A stretch of 6,327 bases of DNA from Blautia sp. (GTDB lineage Bacteria > Bacillota > Clostridia > Lachnospirales > Lachnospiraceae): NCBI GenBank assembly GCA_017420455.1, contig JAFOJB010000070.1, forward strand, positions 1-6,327. Reading direction: 5' to 3'. Position numbers and translations under genes: made by a program. This document shows, in pieces, positions 6,298 through 6,327 of this stretch (position 1 is its first letter; the number at the start of each line of letters is the position of its first letter). The notes below the pieces were generated by a model, which worked only from the letters and a program-made list of their open reading frames with translations, did no database searches and was not told the origin of the DNA.

Positions 6298-6327
6298 TGT
6301 GTTTCGGCGTCTGTCGGCTCTCCTGAC

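Noticed and set aside
6213..6326. A minus-strand frame of about 38 codons entering from the right edge, ending at the -10 of the livK promoter
   Set aside because: It has no recognisable protein similarity, and chance alone easily leaves a frame of this length open. It could be the tail of a gene beyond the window but cannot be supported.
1..6327. An undescribed defence, mobile or biosynthetic system
   Set aside because: Every gene falls in a well-known family in a standard order (rqcH; livKHMGF). No transposase, integrase, toxin, reverse transcriptase, nuclease or unusual domain fusion is present.

Overview
The window looks like the chromosome of a Gram-positive anaerobe of the class Clostridia, most likely Lachnospiraceae-like. 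The reasons are strong AGGAGG-type ribosome binding sites before every gene on the minus strand, an RqcH/NFACT gene of Firmicutes type, a sigma-A promoter with an extended -10, and moderately GC-rich codon usage. The family-level placement is inference from style, not from a marker gene.

Layout. Positions 1-902 (+) hold the C-terminal half of an RqcH/Rqc2 homologue (older name: fibronectin-binding protein A-like), cut by the left edge. Positions 903-1162 are non-coding. They hold a GC-rich 43-bp-period tandem repeat that appears to derive from the stop-codon region of rqcH, followed by a bidirectional intrinsic terminator shared with the convergent operon. Positions 1163-6140 (-) are a complete five-gene branched-chain amino acid type (HAAT family) ABC importer operon, transcribed right to left as livK-livH-livM-livG-livF. 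Its promoter is visible at about 6209-6237. Positions 6241-6327 hold a hairpin and no supported gene.

How the genes work together. LivK is the exported substrate-binding protein. LivH and LivM are the two membrane permeases. LivG and LivF are the two ATPases. Together they make a full importer, probably for leucine/isoleucine/valine or related hydrophobic amino acids. livM/livG and livG/livF overlap by 8 nt each and livH/livM are 14 nt apart. livK is separated from livH by 261 nt containing three inverted repeats, a layout that fits higher production of the binding protein than of the membrane and ATPase subunits.

I see no mobile element, CRISPR array, tRNA, rRNA or defence cassette, and nothing I would call an undescribed system. 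The points most worth a second look are the stop-codon-spanning tandem repeat after rqcH, the perfect 16-bp palindrome in the livK leader, the hairpins after livK, the absence of a canonical lipobox in LivK, and a charged insertion in LivG.
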